Positions 36,040 through 38,066 of a stretch of DNA of 38,066 bases are shown piece after piece. Source of the DNA: Deltaproteobacteria bacterium (GTDB lineage Bacteria > Desulfobacterota > Desulfovibrionia > Desulfovibrionales > Desulfovibrionaceae); the NCBI GenBank assembly GCA_031264465.1, contig JAISDX010000139.1, forward strand, positions 1 through 38,066, written 5' to 3'. A program made the position numbers and the translations under genes. The first letter of the stretch is position 1; every line of letters starts with the position of its first letter. Below the pieces are notes generated by a model that did not search any database, was not told the origin of the DNA, and worked only from the letters and a program-made list of their open reading frames with translations.

Positions 36040-36603
36040 AAATTACAATAATTACAATATATTGATAAATAGGTCAGCAATTTTTCAAAAATTGACATCA
36101 AACCCACACCTTCCCCGTACTATTCAATTTTTTCCCACCTGATACAGTACCGCAATTTACTGGAATTTTTTCATGCAGGAGTTGCGTTACCGATATGGCG
36201 CAAGCCAGACGCCCATACCCTAATTGTCCTCGTATTTTCAAGACGGCTCTGTACGCGGAAGCAAGCGTCTTTCCGCTTGTCTGCCGTACCGGCAAAGAGA
36301 AGACGCATTGCCTATGTAAACCATATATCCGTGACCGCATTCAGAAAAGAGAACCCATGAACCATATCCTGTCCCGCACCGTCAGGTGAAGTTTGAATTT
36401 TAAGCACGTTGTTCCCGCCATTGCCGCTGTGCGGCGAGGCGTCTAACCGAAACGAATGAAGGACATAGCATGTTGCATAATAAACGCATCTTCCGGTTTA
36501 TTTTGTTTGTTTCTGCCATTTCCCGCCGTGTGTCCGCGCACTGAAAGCATTACTTCCGAGGTCTTGCGGGGCAGGTTCGATTGTCAAAGAATTTTAAAAT
36601 GTA

Positions 36604-36614
36604 ATCGTTTTAAT
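36604..36614. repeat. Half-site copy ATCGTTTTAAT
   Basis: The 11-base ATCGTTTTAAT is repeated exactly at 36667-36677, within the right half of the palindrome at 36659-36674. The start-to-start distance is 63 bases, close to six helical turns. Confidence 0.4.
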
Positions 36615-36658
36615 CTTGGGGCTGTTTATGGACTCGTGCTGTCCACGCCTCATTTATA

Positions 36659-36674
36659 AAAACGATATCGTTTT
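36659..36674. promoter_or_regulatory. Perfect 16-bp palindrome AAAACGATATCGTTTT
   Basis: Perfect inverted repeat centred on GATATC. With its half-site at 36604 it may be a cooperative operator pair. It lies 43 bases beyond the end of the excisionase-like gene at 36717-36929. No gene is clearly driven from it. Confidence 0.45.
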
Positions 36675-36716
36675 AATGTCAAGTGGAAATTTAAAAAATC
36701 TGAAACTATTCAAATT

Positions 36717-36929
36717 TTATTTCCGCTTTTGACCTCTAGCGCCTTGACCTGTAGGTGATTTGTCTTGTTTGGATAAAACCCATTGGCGCGGTATAAGCCA
36801 ATTATGGCCTAATTTCGTAGCGCCGGGAATTTGCATTTCAATGCACTTAAGCCTTAGATAAGAAGTATTGGCATACCCCAAGGCTTGCGCGGCTTGTGAT
36901 AAGGTGAGGTATTCAGTTATATCTAACAT
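36717..36929 (-). CDS. Excisionase-like helix-turn-helix protein, 70 residues
   Basis: Small DNA-binding protein with a winged-helix/MerR-like fold typical of excisionases and phage or plasmid HTH proteins. YLTLSQAAQALGYANTSYLRLKCIEMQIPGATKLGHNWLIPRQWV matches the family pattern: LTxxQAA, then (Y)xR, xGxIPGAxKxGxxWxIP. A basic tail (KSPTGQGARGQKRK) ends the protein. GAGG in the repeated leader element precedes the ATG at 36929 by 7 bases. It is the last gene of the small minus-strand cassette and may autoregulate it. Confidence 0.75.
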   Translation of the reverse strand: MLDITEYLTLSQAAQALGYANTSYLRLKCIEMQIPGATKLGHNWLIPRQWVLSKQDKSPTGQGARGQKRK

Positions 36930-36936
36930 ATTAATA

Positions 36937-36951
36937 CCTCAAGAGAATTAA
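36937..36951. repeat. Leader element copy 1 (CCTCAAGAGAATTAA)
   Basis: Nearly identical to 37279-37294 (CCTCATAGAGAATTAA, one extra base). It sits just upstream of the excisionase-like gene and contributes its Shine-Dalgarno. The second copy is upstream of the DUF1640-like gene. Confidence 0.5.
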
Positions 36952-36965
36952 GAAAGGAAAGGAGA

Positions 36966-37262
36966 TTATTTAAGCAAGAAGGAAAACACGGCGATAATCA
37001 AGGCCGTTTGCCCTAGGGCGATACCAAAAACCCATTTAAGGATATCATGCTTGACATTCTGGATTTCAATACGAACGCTTTGGATTTCGAGATGCGTACC
37101 GTGAATATCTCCCTTGGTTGCCAAGTCGTTACGGGGTATCTCGTCATAATTTTTGATGATATCCTGCATGGCCTCAACCTGGACTTTCGCCTGTTCCTCG
37201 GGCACTCCAGCGGCCTTGAGTTTTTCAAAGTAGCCTAGAGTGTCAAAAGTTATGGCTGTCAT
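36966..37262 (-). CDS. DUF1640-like coiled-coil membrane protein, 98 residues
   Basis: Small protein resembling the DUF1640 family: an N-terminal helix with KLKAAGVPEEQAKVQVEAM, the ATKGDI junction, a heptad-like stretch (about 55-78: GTHLEIQSVRIEIQNVKHDI), and a C-terminal membrane helix (about 78-97: FGIALGQTALIIAVFSFLL). DUF1640 proteins are membrane-anchored coiled coils of unclear function, common in accessory DNA. AAGGAGT precedes the ATG at 37262 by 8 bases. It lies between the 28-residue membrane protein gene and the HTH gene. Confidence 0.78.
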   Translation of the reverse strand: MTAITFDTLGYFEKLKAAGVPEEQAKVQVEAMQDIIKNYDEIPRNDLATKGDIHGTHLEIQSVRIEIQNVKHDILKWVFGIALGQTALIIAVFSFLLK

Positions 37263-37278
37263 AAGTATAAACTCCTTG

Positions 37279-37294
37279 CCTCATAGAGAATTAA
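37279..37294. repeat. Leader element copy 2 (CCTCATAGAGAATTAA)
   Basis: Second copy of the element at 36937-36951, ending 17 bases upstream of the DUF1640-like start at 37262. It occurs before two genes of the same cassette. Confidence 0.5.
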
Positions 37295-37346
37295 ACAAGA
37301 TAGTGAATTTTGAGTGAGAGAAAGAGGCAATGCCGTTTTTATGATG

Positions 37347-37433
37347 TTAAGGACGTTTGTCATTCGGAACAAACTTCCAGATCAAAAAACCGGCAACCGC
37401 AATACCCAAGATATAAAGCCACATACCTAACAT
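37347..37433 (-). CDS. Tiny membrane protein, 28 residues
   Basis: MLGMWLYILGIAVAGFLIWK, then FVPNDKRP: a single membrane helix with a short charged tail. An excellent Shine-Dalgarno, GGGAGGAGAG, lies 5 bases before the ATG at 37433 and overlaps the end of the upstream 57-residue gene (2-base gap), arguing for translational coupling. A longer in-frame frame reaches back to 37673, but its upstream part reads as a shadow of the 57-residue gene. I do not recognise a family. Confidence 0.55.
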   Translation of the reverse strand: MLGMWLYILGIAVAGFLIWKFVPNDKRP

Positions 37434-37435
37434 AA

Positions 37436-37609
37436 TTACTCTCCTCCCTTCTCTCTCAGAACAACTAACACCGCGCCAACAATGGCCATTATAGTGGCTC
37501 CGCACAAGGCTTGTAACATAACAGCAGGCGTAATCATTGCTGCGGCAAGCAGGGCAGCCGATGCCGCCTGACACAAGCCGGAGACGTATTTCAAAAGCTC
37601 TTTTTTCAT
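37436..37609 (-). CDS. Small two-helix membrane protein, 57 residues
   Basis: Not a large open frame, but well formed. MKKELLKYVSGL is followed by a hydrophobic helix (about 15-35: ASAALLAAAMITPAVML) and a second (about 38-52: ATIMAIVGAVLVV), then LREKGGE. The N-terminal MKKELLKY resembles several tiny holin-like or DUF-type membrane proteins; I assign no function. A weak AGG lies upstream of the ATG at 37609. It overlaps, in another frame, a longer cysteine-rich frame (37347-37673) that looks like a chance open frame. Its end contains the Shine-Dalgarno of the next tiny gene. Confidence 0.5.
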   Translation of the reverse strand: MKKELLKYVSGLCQAASAALLAAAMITPAVMLQALCGATIMAIVGAVLVVLREKGGE

Positions 37610-37896
37610 TCGTACTACCTAAATAACACTTGTTGCCCTTGCTGGCAATATAGGCGTTTGTTTGTAGGTTCATTTATTCGCCACCTTTCCTTGGCGGCAA
37701 GGTCGTTTGATCTCGCTATAGTCAGTCCCGCATACCTGCAGCCGGTAGTAGGTAAGGACTGGGTTATTTTCAATGAGCCGTTAGAGGGTTTATGGGCTTG
37801 CCTGGTTCGTTCGTCGTGGCCTTTTGCCCTTCGCTTGATTTTTATATTTCCGAAAATGAAAATATTATTAATATGAAATTATATCAAAAATGAAAA
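37610..37896. other. AT-rich leader region without clear genes
   Basis: Contains the promoter area of the minus-strand small-gene cassette. An ATG at 37673 behind GGAAAGG opens a leader-like frame. A plus-strand frame (37658-37876) has no recognisable domain. Confidence 0.35.
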
Positions 37897-38066
37897 ATGA
37901 TTGATAATAAATATAAAGAAGAACAAATACAGACTATTAGCTATAGAAAAATATTCAGAAGCCTGCTAAAACGCACAACGCCGGTTGATTGCAGCCAGGA
38001 TAGGCCGCCGGAAGATTACAAATCTATAGTTAACCCAAGCCAGAGAGGACTCAGAGCGGGCTGGAC
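37897..38066 (+). CDS. Partial open frame at the window edge (unknown)
   Basis: An ATG at 37897 opens a frame that runs without a stop to the window end, giving 56 visible residues (MIDNKYKEEQIQTISYRKIF, then RSLLKRTTPVDCSQDRPPED onward). It is hydrophilic and basic, without a recognised domain. No clear Shine-Dalgarno is seen. The start is in AT-rich DNA and the composition turns GC-richer toward the end. It may be the start of a gene lying mostly outside the window, or chance. Confidence 0.3.
   Translation, partial: MIDNKYKEEQIQTISYRKIFRSLLKRTTPVDCSQDRPPEDYKSIVNPSQRGLRAGW

Larger units (their letters stand above)
35967..36716. other. AT-rich gene-poor region, 750 bases
   Basis: No supported gene. 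Two short open frames on the plus strand (36195-36389 and 36456-36659) have no recognisable domain. At 36470, an ATG behind GAAGGAC opens a 24-codon frame whose start looks like a signal peptide; it may be the beginning of a lost gene. The region also holds two perfect palindromes, listed separately. It begins where hcp breaks off. Confidence 0.5.

Noticed and set aside
36195..36389. 64-residue plus-strand frame in the gene-poor zone
   Set aside because: The AGGAG upstream is 14 bases from the start and the protein shows no family features; chance is likely.
36470..36544. 24-codon signal-peptide-like frame behind GAAGGAC
   Set aside because: It stops after 24 codons without a mature part. 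It may be a remnant but is not supported as a gene.
37347..37673. 108-residue cysteine-containing open frame
   Set aside because: Its upstream two thirds is read across the better-formed 57-residue membrane-protein gene. Only its last 28 codons have a strong Shine-Dalgarno and a membrane helix, and those are listed as a separate tiny gene.

Overview
The window looks like a chromosomal segment of a Gram-negative, probably anaerobic bacterium. Support comes from lipoproteins with lipoboxes, a FlgO-type outer-membrane lipoprotein, a hydroxylamine reductase/hybrid-cluster protein gene, a radical-SAM DNA-metabolism pair, a chemoreceptor with a cysteine-bearing PAS domain, and large hybrid kinases. 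The mix resembles Desulfobacterota, especially Desulfovibrio-like genomes, but that placement is an inference from gene content and not a measured phylogeny. Coding DNA is GC-rich until about 35.9 kb and then becomes AT-rich and gene-poor. No rRNA, tRNA, CRISPR array or intact insertion sequence was recognised.

Left part (1-9.1 kb), housekeeping and repair: 3' end of argH; a HAD phosphatase; a tightly coupled radical-SAM/DUF4130 pair; a macro-domain hydrolase; an MBL-fold hydrolase; pyrH-frr closed by a terminator; a DMT transporter; and a UPF0173 MBL hydrolase.

Middle (9.1-16.2 kb): two different DEAD-box RNA helicases on opposite strands. They flank a two-gene lipoprotein operon (the second gene is FlgO-like), an alpha/beta hydrolase and an unrecognised gene. 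A 5'-deleted DUF4143 ATPase remnant follows.

Sensory/metabolic block (16.3-22.5 kb): four co-oriented genes with short gaps encode a FIST-domain sensor, a soluble PAS-kinase-REC-REC hybrid kinase, an M20 amidohydrolase and a fold-type II PLP enzyme. I read this as a candidate amino-acid or N-acyl amino-acid sensing and breakdown locus.

Right part (22.5-34.9 kb): an exported flavodoxin, a glycosyltransferase, a chemoreceptor, and two consecutive MocR/GntR regulators on the minus strand. The second regulator has lost the PLP-binding lysine. A periplasmic-sensing hybrid kinase with codon use unlike its neighbours follows, then a Crp/Fnr regulator divergent from hcp. The hcp gene is cut off after about 325 codons and shows a frameshift scar.

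Tail (35.97-38.07 kb), AT-rich accessory DNA: two perfect operator-like palindromes and a minus-strand cassette of very small genes (a 57-residue membrane protein, a 28-residue membrane protein, a DUF1640-like coiled-coil membrane protein and an excisionase-like HTH protein). Two of these genes are preceded by the same short leader element. The hcp truncation and this AT-rich segment together suggest the edge of an inserted or rearranged accessory region.
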